In this document: one piece after another, positions 24,925 through 33,826 of the stretch
Position numbering within the stretch: the stretch's first letter is position 1
Layout: each line of letters begins with the position of its first letter
Origin: DATASD01 sp035276765
Lineage (GTDB): Bacteria > Patescibacteriota > Saccharimonadia > Saccharimonadales > UBA4665
Direction of reading: 5' to 3'
Assembly: GCA_035276765.1 (NCBI GenBank)
Contig: DATELH010000002.1
Span: forward strand, 1-64,000
Length of the DNA stretch: 64,000 nucleotides
Notes under the pieces: generated by a model
What the model saw: the letters and a program-made list of their open reading frames with translations, nothing else
What the model was told of the DNA's origin: nothing
The model's database searches: none
Translations under genes and position numbers: made by a program

Positions 24925-25986
24925 ATGAAGAACATCTTGAAGAAGCTTGTAGCGCCTGTCGTCGCAACGTTGTTACTGACCGTCATTCCAGCGCTTCCGG
25001 CCCACGCAGCCTCAAATGGCTTAGGCATTACGCCGCGCAAAAACTACACGCTCCAACCCGGCGCGCACGTCTCCGACACGCTGTATGTCAACAACCTCAG
25101 TCAAACACAGCCGCTTACGGTGGCGCTTCGGCTGGTTGATTTTAGCGCCAAGGACCAAACGGGCAGCCCCAACCTCAACCTCACCAAAAATGCGCCGCAA
25201 ACGCCATGGTCCGTAAAACCATTCGTTAGTATGCCGAGCACGGTAGATGTTCCGGCTGGCAAGGCTGTGAACGTACCGATTACCGTGAGTGTGCCGGCCA
25301 ACCAAGGTGCAGGAAGCTACTACAGTGCCATCGAATACACCGCACAAAACAGCCCTGGCCAACAAAACGTCACACTGGCAGCTTCGAGCGTTTCGCTCAT
25401 GTTTGTAACCGTTCCCGGTCATGCACACGAATACATGCAACTCAAACAGTTCGGCGCGTTTATCCCGACAAGTGATGACGAGCATGGCAATTTTAGCTCT
25501 TGGTTCTTCACGAGCCCCCCCAAAGTATTAGCATATGTGGTACAAAACCAGGGTAACGTCGCCGAGGAGCCAACCGGCAGCATTGCGATCAAAAACATGT
25601 TTGGCAAGCAGGTGAAGCTCATCGACCAGGCCAACCCTAAAAAGCAGCTTGCTTTGATCGACCAACTGCGGCGGTTTGAAGCGTGCGTCAATCCTGGTAC
25701 GAAAACCACCAAGGCCGCCAGCGGCCAAGACCAAACCACAGTGATTTGCAACCCCACACGCCTCATGCCTGGACGCTACACTGCTGAGCTGGCTGTCTTT
25801 TACGGCCTGAATGGCAACACTAACCAAGAAATAACCGCCACGGCTGCTTTCTGGTACTTGCCCATCTGGTTCTTAATCGTCGTATTTTTGGTTCTGTTCT
25901 TGGTAGTGTCGGGTGTATATTTCTTGCAACGCAAGCTTCGGCGTAGCAATCGCAAACCAGGCACGAATAATAAAAGTAGAAAATAG
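24925..25986 (+). CDS. Cell-surface protein, DUF916-like, C-terminal anchor
   Basis: This 353-residue protein has a signal peptide (1-28, ending PAHAASNG), then an Ig-like pair resembling WxL-interacting/DUF916 proteins: LGITPRKNYTLQPGAHVSDT followed by LYVNNLSQTQPLTVALRL, and VDVPAGKAVNVPITVSVPAN. A C-terminal transmembrane helix (about 305-330) and a basic tail (KLRRSNRKPGTNNKSRK) anchor it. In Firmicutes this family attaches surface complexes to peptidoglycan. Here it lies directly after two secreted proteins and may hold them. AAAGGG precedes the ATG, and a TACACT box is at 24890-24895. Confidence 0.6.
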   Translation: MKNILKKLVAPVVATLLLTVIPALPAHAASNGLGITPRKNYTLQPGAHVSDTLYVNNLSQTQPLTVALRLVDFSAKDQTGSPNLNLTKNAPQTPWSVKPFVSMPSTVDVPAGKAVNVPITVSVPANQGAGSYYSAIEYTAQNSPGQQNVTLAASSVSLMFVTVPGHAHEYMQLKQFGAFIPTSDDEHGNFSSWFFTSPPKVLAYVVQNQGNVAEEPTGSIAIKNMFGKQVKLIDQANPKKQLALIDQLRRFEACVNPGTKTTKAASGQDQTTVICNPTRLMPGRYTAELAVFYGLNGNTNQEITATAAFWYLPIWFLIVVFLVLFLVVSGVYFLQRKLRRSNRKPGTNNKSRK

Positions 25987-25998
25987 GCGCAACACAAC

Positions 25999-26934
25999 AT
26001 GCAGTGGCGAGAAACGTTCTCTCCGGTTCGGGTCATCAGCCTCTGTTGCCTCGTCATTTTAGTAGCCCTCGCGATTTGGCTACCACACAAAGCGCACGCC
26101 GTAACCCAACCGCAAAATCCTCAAAACGGTTCGATCGGCATTGAGGGCACGATCCCTACGGCGGCGCCCAAACAAGCGCCTACCATCGCCGTGCCAACCA
26201 ACGGCCAAACGTTTACAAGCACACCGATCACAGTGAGCGGTTTGTGTCCCAAAGGTTTGTTGGTTAAGGTGTTTTCCAACAATGTGTTTGTGGGTTCGGC
26301 TGATTGTACAAGCGGCAGCTATTCTTTAAAGGTAGATATTTTTAGTGGCCGAAACGATCTGGTGGCCCGCGCCTACGACGCGCTCGACCAGGCGAGTCCG
26401 GACTCCAACGTCGTGACAGTTACGTTTAACGATGCGCAATTTGCACAATTTGGTGGCCACATGTTTCTTACCAGTCCCTACGCCAAGCGTGGCGCCAACC
26501 CGGGCGAACAACTGGAGTGGCCCGTGATCGTGGGCTCTGGCAGTCCGCCGTATGCCATTAGTGTGGACTGGGGTGATAACAAACAGCAAGATCTGGTGAG
26601 CCTGACCGCCGACGGCGTATTCACGATCAAACATGTGTACGACACGGCCGGCGTATACAACATCACCATCAAGGGCGCTGACAAAAACGGCACCGACGCC
26701 TTTTTGCAGGTGATCGGTGTGGCGAACGGAGCCATCCAAAGCTCGACCACGCAAAAGACCAACAACACAGCCACTACCGTGAGCGACCGGGGCACTATTA
26801 TAAAGGCGGCGGCCGTGGCTTCGGGCATTTCGCTACCCTTGGTACTGTCGTCGTTTTTTATCGGTCAGCGCTACCAACTCTTTTCGCTGCGCAAGCATAT
26901 TGAGCGCAGCATTCAGCACATTGATGAGCATTGA
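25999..26934 (+). CDS. Membrane-anchored PKD/Ig-like surface protein
   Basis: This 311-residue protein has a signal peptide (residues 11-36), an Ig-like domain (PTIAVPTNGQTFTSTPITVS) and a PKD-like domain with the typical sequence DWGDNKQQDLVSL and IKHVYDTAGVYNITIKGAD. A C-terminal transmembrane helix (about 270-292, AAAVASGISLPLVLSSFFIG) and a short cytoplasmic tail follow. It starts 12 bases after the DUF916-like gene and is likely in the same transcript. It probably binds surface polymers or proteins. Confidence 0.65.
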   Translation: MQWRETFSPVRVISLCCLVILVALAIWLPHKAHAVTQPQNPQNGSIGIEGTIPTAAPKQAPTIAVPTNGQTFTSTPITVSGLCPKGLLVKVFSNNVFVGSADCTSGSYSLKVDIFSGRNDLVARAYDALDQASPDSNVVTVTFNDAQFAQFGGHMFLTSPYAKRGANPGEQLEWPVIVGSGSPPYAISVDWGDNKQQDLVSLTADGVFTIKHVYDTAGVYNITIKGADKNGTDAFLQVIGVANGAIQSSTTQKTNNTATTVSDRGTIIKAAAVASGISLPLVLSSFFIGQRYQLFSLRKHIERSIQHIDEH

Positions 26935-26969
26935 TAAAACAGGCAAAAATTTGCTAAAATAACCAGGTT

Positions 26970-28127
26970 ATGGCAAAAAAAGTCTACGTTGGAATGAGCG
27001 GCGGAGTGGATAGTTCGGTGACGGCTGCGCTTTTGAAGGAGCAAGGCTACGACGTCACCGGCGTCTACATGAAAAACTGGAGCCAGGATTTGCCGGGCTT
27101 TATCTGTCCATGGAAGGAAGATTACCAAGATGCCAAGCGCGTTGCGGTGCAACTCGGCATTCCGTTCAAAATGTACGACTTCGAGAAAGAGTATCGGCAA
27201 AAAGTCGTTGACTACATGATCGACGAGTACAAGGCTGGCCGCACGCCGAACCCGGACATTATGTGCAACCAAGAGGTGAAGTTTAAACTGTTTTTGAATA
27301 CCGCGCTCGAAGATGGCGCCGACATGATCGCCACCGGCCACTACGCCCGTATCGTCCACGAACCGAGGGGTGGCAGTCCTGGGGGGGACCCCGCTGCCCG
27401 CAGCTTTAGCGAGGACAGTGGGGGAAACTGGACTGACAGGACCCCCCGTGTCAATGAGGACTCGGCGAGTCTGCTGGCCGGACTCGACAAAAACAAAGAC
27501 CAAAGTTATTTTTTGTACCGCGTAACCGAGGATGCACTCAAACATTCGCTCATGCCAATCGGTGAATACGAGAAGCCGCAAGTACGCGAACTGGCCAAAA
27601 AGTTCGGCCTCGTCACCGCCGAAAAAAAGGACAGCCAGGGCATTTGCTTTGTGGGCAAAGTGGGCATCAAAGAGTTTTTGGAACAGTTTGTTGAAACACA
27701 GCCCGGCAATATTGTTGACCGCAGTGGCAAGGTAATTGGCGAGCACGAAGGCGCGCTGTTCTACACCATCGGCCAGCGCCATGGGCTCGATGTGGGCGGC
27801 GGCTTGCCGTACTACGTAATTGGCAAAGACATGGCCAAAAACGAAGTATACGTAACCACCGATTTGCAAGACAAAGGCTTATGGAGCGACTCGCTCATAC
27901 TTACGGGTATGCATTGGATTAACGGTGAGCCGAGTGTGGTGGCTGGGGCTCGAACCTTGGTCCGGACGCGCTACCGTGCGCCCCTTGTGCCGGTGCAGGA
28001 TATTAAAAAACAAGCCGATGGCACGTGGCGCCTCCAACTTGGCGAAGAAGTCCGCGCGCTCACGCCCGGCCAGTCAGCGGTGCTATACGGCGGCGACCGT
28101 GTGCTTGGCGGCGGTATCGTTGTATAG
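26970..28127 (+). CDS. mnmA: tRNA-specific 2-thiouridylase MnmA
   Basis: This enzyme makes 2-thiouridine at position 34 of tRNA Lys, Glu and Gln. It shows the PP-loop GMSGGVDSSVTAALL, the catalytic Cys in NPDIMCNQEVKF and the second in DSQGICFVGKVG. It contains an in-frame insertion of about 35 residues between TGHYARIVHEP and LLAGLDKNKDQSYFLYR. This is rich in Gly, Ser, Asp and Pro, and its DNA (about 27361-27475) has runs of G and C unlike the rest. A TAAAAT box ends 9 bases before the ATG. Sulfur probably comes from the desulfurase at 14023. Confidence 0.95.
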   Translation: MAKKVYVGMSGGVDSSVTAALLKEQGYDVTGVYMKNWSQDLPGFICPWKEDYQDAKRVAVQLGIPFKMYDFEKEYRQKVVDYMIDEYKAGRTPNPDIMCNQEVKFKLFLNTALEDGADMIATGHYARIVHEPRGGSPGGDPAARSFSEDSGGNWTDRTPRVNEDSASLLAGLDKNKDQSYFLYRVTEDALKHSLMPIGEYEKPQVRELAKKFGLVTAEKKDSQGICFVGKVGIKEFLEQFVETQPGNIVDRSGKVIGEHEGALFYTIGQRHGLDVGGGLPYYVIGKDMAKNEVYVTTDLQDKGLWSDSLILTGMHWINGEPSVVAGARTLVRTRYRAPLVPVQDIKKQADGTWRLQLGEEVRALTPGQSAVLYGGDRVLGGGIVV

Positions 28128-28128
28128 T
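28123..28128 (+). promoter_or_regulatory. -10 box overlapping mnmA stop, leaderless start
   Basis: TATAGT contains the TAG stop of mnmA and ends 6 bases before the ATG at 28135. Confidence 0.5.
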
Positions 28129-28134
28129 GAAAGG

Positions 28135-29136
28135 ATGAGTTCAGAAGTTTTTAATCCGCGTGCTATAGCGGCTCGCCTGCCAGAAATCGTCACCCACGAG
28201 CTATCGATGGATGACATAACGCTCCCTTGCGGACAAACTGCGTGCCGGCCTTTTAATGAAGCCTGCACCCAGGACCCCAACCAAACACCGCAGCGTGCAG
28301 CGCAAGTGTGCAGCCTGTTAATGGCCATAGATTGCCTGGCTTCGGAGGTGGACGAACAATCAACGCGTGCTACGGAGTATCAGCTTGAAGCGGAGCTCAT
28401 GCGAAATCTTGCAGAAAAGATATCTGTCGATCAAGAACTCGGCGTCCTGACCTTTAATTCGCAAAAAATCCTATACCAAGAAATGGAGGCCACCGGGCTG
28501 CTTACCCGATTGGCGTCGGCAGGCTACATCTCTGAGATGATGTTTTTGGATATGGACTGGCTTGGCGGACATAATGCTCTCGGCGATCACGAAGGTGGCG
28601 ACAGGGCGCTTGGCAAGATTGTAGAAATAATCCGCGGTTTGTACCGGCGCAAGACTGATTTTATAGGTGTTTTGGGCTATCATAAGGAGGCTGAGCAGTC
28701 TGCCGAGGCGGAGCGATCGTTTTCGCAGGTTGGACGTTACGAGCGCGGTGACGAAATTGTAGTCATGAGTTTTATTTCGCCCAGTACCCGCAAGGACGAT
28801 CGCCGCAATCCGGCTGGAGGGCTAGAGCGCCGACGGGACCAGATCGTGGAGGCTTTGGACAACAAGTGGATACGTTATCCGGTCGCCAAAAAGAAAAGTT
28901 TGGAAAACATTGAGCTTGACGTCGCGAAAAAAGCCACCGGCATGATATATCGAATAGAACAGGGTGAGGTAGTGACGCCGGTAAGCGCGGCTTTCGCCCT
29001 TGTGCGCCACCAAGTGCCGCAAACGTATGCCGCTTTTGAAGCTCTCGTGAAGGTTGCCGACGCCAACATGGCTGAAGCCAAACGTCATCGCGATGGTGCA
29101 AAAAGCCGCGGCGCGATCGCCAACTTTTTGACGTAA
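28135..29136 (+). CDS. Degenerate GGDEF-domain protein
   Basis: The 333-residue protein has a Cys-containing N-terminal region (PCGQTACRPFNEACTQDP), a helical linker, and a GGDEF-like domain. FLDMDWLGGHNALGDHEGG aligns with the D-x-D-x-F-K-x-x-N-D-x-x-G-H-x-x-G-D segment of diguanylate cyclases, and VGRYERGDEIVVMSF replaces the catalytic R-x-GG-D-E-F with ERGDE. With the second Gly lost, cyclase activity is doubtful; it may bind nucleotide or act as a scaffold. The ATG is chosen from a -10 box 6 bases upstream; an earlier frame at 27925 would overlap mnmA. Confidence 0.6.
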   Translation: MSSEVFNPRAIAARLPEIVTHELSMDDITLPCGQTACRPFNEACTQDPNQTPQRAAQVCSLLMAIDCLASEVDEQSTRATEYQLEAELMRNLAEKISVDQELGVLTFNSQKILYQEMEATGLLTRLASAGYISEMMFLDMDWLGGHNALGDHEGGDRALGKIVEIIRGLYRRKTDFIGVLGYHKEAEQSAEAERSFSQVGRYERGDEIVVMSFISPSTRKDDRRNPAGGLERRRDQIVEALDNKWIRYPVAKKKSLENIELDVAKKATGMIYRIEQGEVVTPVSAAFALVRHQVPQTYAAFEALVKVADANMAEAKRHRDGAKSRGAIANFLT

Positions 29137-29185
29137 CTCGTCATTTGACGGTGTTATCCGCTTGAAGAACCGGCCCCACCCCTGG

Positions 29186-29191
29186 TATTAT
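29186..29191 (+). promoter_or_regulatory. -10 box, leaderless start of alaS
   Basis: TATTAT ends 7 bases before the ATG at 29199 and overlaps the alternative ATG at 29190, which therefore would not be transcribed. Confidence 0.55.
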
Positions 29192-29198
29192 GAAGCGC

Positions 29199-31085
29199 AT
29201 GAATGCTCAACAAATCCGCCAGGCATATTTAGACTTTTTTAAGGAGCGCGACCATGTGGTAATACCGCGAGCGCTGCTCGTGCCGCAGAACGATCCGACC
29301 ACCTTGTTTACCGGCTCGGGCATGCAGCCGATGATCCCGTATTTGTTGGGCGAAAAACACCCCGAAGGCTTGCGCTTAGCTGACAGCCAGACCTGCTTGC
29401 GCGCGCAAGACATCGAAGAAGTCGGCGACAACCGTCACACCACATTTTTTGAAATGCTCGGCAATTGGAGCTTGGGCGACTACTTTAAGGCCGAACAAAT
29501 TGACTGGATGTGGGAGTTTTTGACCACTGTTGTGGAGCTTGACCCAAGCAAACTGTACATCACCTGCTTTATTGGCGCGCCCCAGTACGACATTCCAAAA
29601 GACACTGAGGCGGCTGAACGCTGGCAAAACTTGTTCAAAAGCAAGGGCATTGCGGCCGACATCGCCGACATTGGCTCCGAAGAAGATGGCTACCAGCGCG
29701 GCATCAAAGCGGGCGAACGCATTTTTTACTACGACGGCTCCAAAAACTGGTGGAGCCGCAACGGCGCGCCGGAATCCACACCGGTGGGTGACCCTTGTGG
29801 CCCGGACACCGAAATGTTCTACGATTTTGGTACGCCGCACAACACCGAATACGGCGAACATTGCCATCCCAACTGCGACTGTGGCCGGTTCATGGAAATC
29901 GGCAATAACGTGTTCATGGCCTACCGCAAAGAAGCCGAGGGCAAGTTCGTGCCGCTGGATGCGCCAAACATCGACCACGGTTCGGGCTTGGAACGCATCG
30001 CTGCGGCTATCAACGACGACCCTGATGTGTTCAAAATCAGCTTACTGTGGCCGATCATTGCAAAACTCGAAGAAATTTCTGGCAAAAAATACGACAGCCA
30101 CACCCAGAGCATGCGCGTCATTGCCGACCACCTGCGCGCCGCCACGTTTCTAGCGGTGGACGGCGTCGTGCCGAGCAATAAAGAACAGGGGTACGTGATG
30201 CGCCGCTTGGTGCGCCGCGCCATCCGGTTTGCGTTTGAGCTGGGCGTGGAGCAAAACTTTTTGGAGCAAATCGTGCCGGTCATTGCCGACCTGTACCACC
30301 AAGACTTGCCAGAGGTTGCCGAAAGCCGCGACAAAGTCATCGAGGTTTTGGTTAAAGAAGAAAAAGTCTTTCGCCAAACCCTCCGCAAGGGCCTGCAAGA
30401 GCTTTCCAAACTTGGCAAAACCATTGGCGGTGCCGAGATTTTTAAGTTGTACGACACTTATGGTTTTCCTGTTGAGCTCAGTACTGAAGAAGCATTCAAA
30501 CAAAATATTACACTTTCCAATGACTGGCATACGGAGTTTGACGCGAAGATGGCAGAGCAAAAAACTCGGTCGCAAACGGCGGCAAAAGGTGTGTTCAAAG
30601 GCGGCCTGGGTGGCCAAACCATGCAGCACAAAAAATACCATACCGCCACGCACCTCATGTACCAGGCGTTGCGGCAGGTTTTGGGCGATCACGTCATCCA
30701 GCACGGCAGCAACATCACCGAGGAACGCTTGCGGTTCGACTTTTCCCACCCCGACAAAATGACGCCAGAACAGATCAAAGAGGTGGAAGACATCGTGAAC
30801 GAGCAAATTCAAAAAGACCTCAAGGTGAGCTACGCCGAATATCCGACCAAACAAGCCCGCGAAGAAATGGGTGCGCTGGGCGCGTTTGGCGACCGCTACG
30901 GCGACACGGTAAAGGTGTACAAAATGATCGCCGATGACGCCGACAAGCCGTTTAGCTTCGAAATTTGCGGCGGTCCGCACGTGGACCATACCGGCCAATT
31001 GGCTGAAGGCGGCAAACGTTTTAAAATTCTCAAAGAGGAATCGAGCAGCGCTGGCATCCGGCGCATCAAAGCAGTTTTGCAATAA
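29199..31085 (+). CDS. alaS: Alanyl-tRNA synthetase, C-Ala domain missing
   Basis: This class II synthetase has 628 residues against about 875 in most bacteria. It starts MNAQQIRQAYLDFFKERDHV, with catalytic motifs MQPMIPYLLGEKHP and NHxSGLERIA-type LDAPNIDHGSGLERIA. The editing domain has HTATHLMYQAL and ends with CGGPHVDHTGQ, the Zn-site Cys and His. The chain stops soon after, at SAGIRRIKAVLQ, so the C-Ala domain is absent, which removes the usual dimerisation and tRNA-elbow contact. Known for some reduced genomes. The promoter favours the second Met as start. Confidence 0.95.
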   Translation: MNAQQIRQAYLDFFKERDHVVIPRALLVPQNDPTTLFTGSGMQPMIPYLLGEKHPEGLRLADSQTCLRAQDIEEVGDNRHTTFFEMLGNWSLGDYFKAEQIDWMWEFLTTVVELDPSKLYITCFIGAPQYDIPKDTEAAERWQNLFKSKGIAADIADIGSEEDGYQRGIKAGERIFYYDGSKNWWSRNGAPESTPVGDPCGPDTEMFYDFGTPHNTEYGEHCHPNCDCGRFMEIGNNVFMAYRKEAEGKFVPLDAPNIDHGSGLERIAAAINDDPDVFKISLLWPIIAKLEEISGKKYDSHTQSMRVIADHLRAATFLAVDGVVPSNKEQGYVMRRLVRRAIRFAFELGVEQNFLEQIVPVIADLYHQDLPEVAESRDKVIEVLVKEEKVFRQTLRKGLQELSKLGKTIGGAEIFKLYDTYGFPVELSTEEAFKQNITLSNDWHTEFDAKMAEQKTRSQTAAKGVFKGGLGGQTMQHKKYHTATHLMYQALRQVLGDHVIQHGSNITEERLRFDFSHPDKMTPEQIKEVEDIVNEQIQKDLKVSYAEYPTKQAREEMGALGAFGDRYGDTVKVYKMIADDADKPFSFEICGGPHVDHTGQLAEGGKRFKILKEESSSAGIRRIKAVLQ

Positions 31086-31108
31086 CGCAGTAGCAAGGAG
31101 GTGTGGTA

Positions 31109-31872
31109 TGTGGGGTCCGAAATTCGAACTGAGTGGACAAAACCATTCGCTCGTATTGCGTGACATCTCGCACCGTGACAACCGCACTTTGCCCCATATT
31201 CCCTCGGCTACCGTGTTACGTCACTTGTCTTCGGATGCGCAAGGGCAAGTTGTAGAAATTCTGGCCTATGGCGCCGGAGCTCGGGCCGTCGGCTGGATGG
31301 AAAACGGGCGCGACCGCGTGGTGTGGGGCGTGCATGCAAAAACAGAGACGGGCGAGGTTTGCGTTGGTTTCAGCGGTTTTAATGCGGTACCAATGCGCCA
31401 ATACCCCTCTGAAGCGAAGTGGTACGAAGTCGAAAGTTACACGACGCTTTTAAATCAAAATTTTCTCGGGCAAAAGATCGCCACCGCCACGCACTCATAC
31501 CGGACGGCTTTTGGCTTTGCGCTAGGGCTGGACTGTTTTCGGGCTTCGATTATTAAGGGAAATGAGCTTTCGCGGCGAGCGCTGCTGAGGGCTGGATATC
31601 TGGAATTTGGCGAGGCGCCAAAGCTTGATGTCGACGGCCGCCAGCGGCTCGATTTTCGTTTGTATAACCCAAGGCTGGCAGCGCTCGCCGTTGACCACGC
31701 CATGCTAACGGCGGCGGGGTATGGGAATTCTGGCGTAACGCCTGCTGCAGTAAAAGGTTCTATGGAGTACATTACGGCTGTCCAGCAAGCGCTGCCGCAT
31801 GTCCGCGAGGCGACTGAAAAGTGGCTTGGCGAACGTGCCGACCGACTTATGTATTTACCGGGTGGCCAATAG
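31109..31872 (+). CDS. GNAT-like acetyltransferase domain protein
   Basis: The 254-residue product has a possible GNAT fold in the middle: EVESYTTLLNQNFLGQKIAT, then FGLDCFRASIIKGNELSRRA and LLRAGYLEFGEAPKLDVDG, which resembles the helix-strand-helix and final strand of RimL-like acetyltransferases. The N-terminal part (SLVLRDISHRDNRTLPHIPS) also fits. The typical pyrophosphate loop is weak (NFLGQKIAT). The ATG at 31109 has AAGGAGG 8 bases upstream, so it may be co-transcribed with alaS. Substrate unknown. Confidence 0.5.
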
Positions 31873-31910
31873 CAAGCGCATGCCGCTTGCGTTTTCGATG
31901 TTGTGCGAGG

Positions 31911-31916
31911 TACAAT
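31911..31916 (+). promoter_or_regulatory. Promoter, leaderless start
   Basis: TACAAT ends 6 bases before the ATG at 31923; TTGCGT at 31887-31892 gives an 18-base spacer. It decides the start against the in-frame codon at 31821. Confidence 0.55.
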
Positions 31917-31922
31917 GCGGGC

Positions 31923-32420
31923 ATGGCACAAAAACGCTCTCCTGCTAAAAAAACTTCAAAAAATTCGGCTGCGAAAACAGGCAGCAACCGTATGTTGGGC
32001 GCGGCTCGGCGAACCATTCGGGCATTGCCGCTTACGAGCATATCCTTGGGATTGAACGCCGTGTTGCTGCTGACGTTCTTTACGCTGATCGGCTGGACAC
32101 ACGTCCACAGCTTTTGGTTCGCGGAGCGGCTTAGCCACTTACACCGGGCCGTTTGTCCGAACACTGTGGCAACAGGCGTTGAGCAAAAAGAGCAAGATGG
32201 CGTTATGGTTGCGACCTACACGATTACTGATAAGGCACTGAAGTCAGGCTGTGCAGATGGACTGCTCGACAGCGCTCGCCTGAGCGATTACTTGGCGCAT
32301 CCCGACCGCGCCAAAGCCGACGCTGCAAAGTTTTTGCAAGTCAGCCCTAAGGGCCTCCCAACCGTAACGGTCGTTAAGTCCGCCGAGACTGGCCAGCAGC
32401 TCGCCCCGGCTGATAATTAG
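31923..32420 (+). CDS. Single-pass membrane protein, unknown
   Basis: The 165-residue protein has a strongly basic N-terminus (MAQKRSPAKKTSKNSAAKTG), one transmembrane helix (about 40-60, SISLGLNAVLLLTFFTLIG), and an external domain of about 100 residues with two cysteines (HRAVCPNTV and KSGCADGLL) that could form a disulfide. Topology would put the basic tail inside. No family recognised. It lies before the FtsA-like gene, but has its own promoter. Confidence 0.6.
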   Translation: MAQKRSPAKKTSKNSAAKTGSNRMLGAARRTIRALPLTSISLGLNAVLLLTFFTLIGWTHVHSFWFAERLSHLHRAVCPNTVATGVEQKEQDGVMVATYTITDKALKSGCADGLLDSARLSDYLAHPDRAKADAAKFLQVSPKGLPTVTVVKSAETGQQLAPADN

Positions 32421-32485
32421 CCCGAAAATATCCTGTAAACGCGGGGCGCGAATCACAGGAGGCCGTGCTATAATTAATTACGATT

Positions 32486-33826
32486 ATGCTTGATAAGATG
32501 AAGAACCTCAGCCAAGTCGCATCGCGGGTTGCCAATAAAGCATCCCAAGCCGCAAACAAGGCAACAAGCGGCAAAGGGCGCAGCAAAAAATCCGCCGAAG
32601 ACGAATATCTGGTCGCACTCGACATCGGTACTGAGTTTGTGAAGGCACTGGTTGGCCGCATCCGCGACGAAGGCGTTGAAATTATAGGTGTTGGTCGTGC
32701 GCACCAATCGCTCAGCGACATGCAGGCTGGAGCCATCGCCGACATCAGCAGCGTAGTAGAAAACTGCGATAAAGCCTTGAGCCAGGCCGAAGACCAGGCT
32801 GGCGTGAGCGTCCGCACGGCTGTTATTGGTATTGCGGGCGAATTAGTGAAGGGCACGACCACCACTGTCCGCGTGTCGCGCAAGCAGCCCGACAAAGCGC
32901 TCGACCTAGCCGAAATGGAGCGGATTATCAAGCTGGTGCAAGAACGCGCTCAAACCAAAGCAAAACAGCAGTTGGCATGGGAACTTGGCGGGAAAGAAGT
33001 CGAGGTGCGCTTGGTGAACAGCGCGTTGGTGGGCATAGAAATTGACGGCTACAAAGTGACAAACCCGATCGGTTTCCAGGGGCGCGACGTAGTGGTACAG
33101 TTGTATACGGCCTTTGCACCGATGATCCACATTGGTGCGCTGGAGCGCACGGCACAGCAGCTCGACCTCGATTTGTTGGCGGTCGCCGCAGAACCATTTG
33201 CAGTCGCACGTTCAGTAATTGGCGACAACGCCAATGCCAGCATGAGCGCAGTGCTCATGGACGTGGGCGGCGGCACGACCGACATTGCCGTCATTAACGA
33301 CGGCGGTGTGCAGGGTACCAAGATGTTCGGCATCGGTGGCCGCGCCTATACGCGCTCCATCGAACGAGAACTCAGTGTGGAATTTGATGAAGCCGAGGAG
33401 CTGAAGCTGGGCCTGAGCGACAATCACATCCCCCAGCAAAAGGTGCCGGCTGTAGAAGGTGCGCTCAATAAGACGCTTGACGTCTGGATTAGCGGCGTGG
33501 AACTGGCGCTCAGCGAGTTCGACAAGCTCGACCACTTACCATACCGATTGTTATTGTGTGGCGGTGGCTCCAGTCTTGATATGCTTATGGACAAATTGCA
33601 AGACACCGATTGGTACACGCACTTGGCATTCACCCGCAAACCCACCGTGCAGCATATCCAGCCGAGCCAGGTCATCGGCATCGTTGACAAAACGGGCTAC
33701 GTCACTGATCATACATACATCACCGCAATGGGCCTTCTGCGTGTTGGTCTCGACACCATGCATTTCTCAGGTAACGACCCGGCCAGCTCAATGCGCGAAA
33801 AACTAGATAGGATGTTACGAGTATGA
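32486..33826 (+). CDS. FtsA/PilM-family actin-like ATPase
   Basis: This 446-residue actin-fold protein has phosphate 1 loop YLVALDIGTEFVKALVG, phosphate 2 loop VLMDVGGGTTDIAVINDGG, GGRAYTRSIERELSVEFDEA (typical FtsA-style helix with AE-x-L-K), and adenosine motif LLLCGGGSSLDMLMDKL. Residues 1-38 are a basic, amphipathic extension. The C-terminal membrane-targeting helix of FtsA is unclear (ASSMREKLDRMLRV could serve). It may work in division or, as PilM, in type IV pilus assembly. It overlaps the next membrane-protein gene by 4 bases, so the two are translated together. A TATAAT box is at 32469-32474. Confidence 0.75.
   Translation: MLDKMKNLSQVASRVANKASQAANKATSGKGRSKKSAEDEYLVALDIGTEFVKALVGRIRDEGVEIIGVGRAHQSLSDMQAGAIADISSVVENCDKALSQAEDQAGVSVRTAVIGIAGELVKGTTTTVRVSRKQPDKALDLAEMERIIKLVQERAQTKAKQQLAWELGGKEVEVRLVNSALVGIEIDGYKVTNPIGFQGRDVVVQLYTAFAPMIHIGALERTAQQLDLDLLAVAAEPFAVARSVIGDNANASMSAVLMDVGGGTTDIAVINDGGVQGTKMFGIGGRAYTRSIERELSVEFDEAEELKLGLSDNHIPQQKVPAVEGALNKTLDVWISGVELALSEFDKLDHLPYRLLLCGGGSSLDMLMDKLQDTDWYTHLAFTRKPTVQHIQPSQVIGIVDKTGYVTDHTYITAMGLLRVGLDTMHFSGNDPASSMREKLDRMLRV

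Noticed and set aside
26970..28127. Intron or frameshift in mnmA
   Set aside because: The extra segment keeps the frame, has no stops, and motifs on both sides are intact, so an in-frame insertion is simpler.
30150..31187. Minus-strand open frame of 345 codons opposite alaS
   Set aside because: Antisense shadow. No ribosome-binding site or family resemblance.
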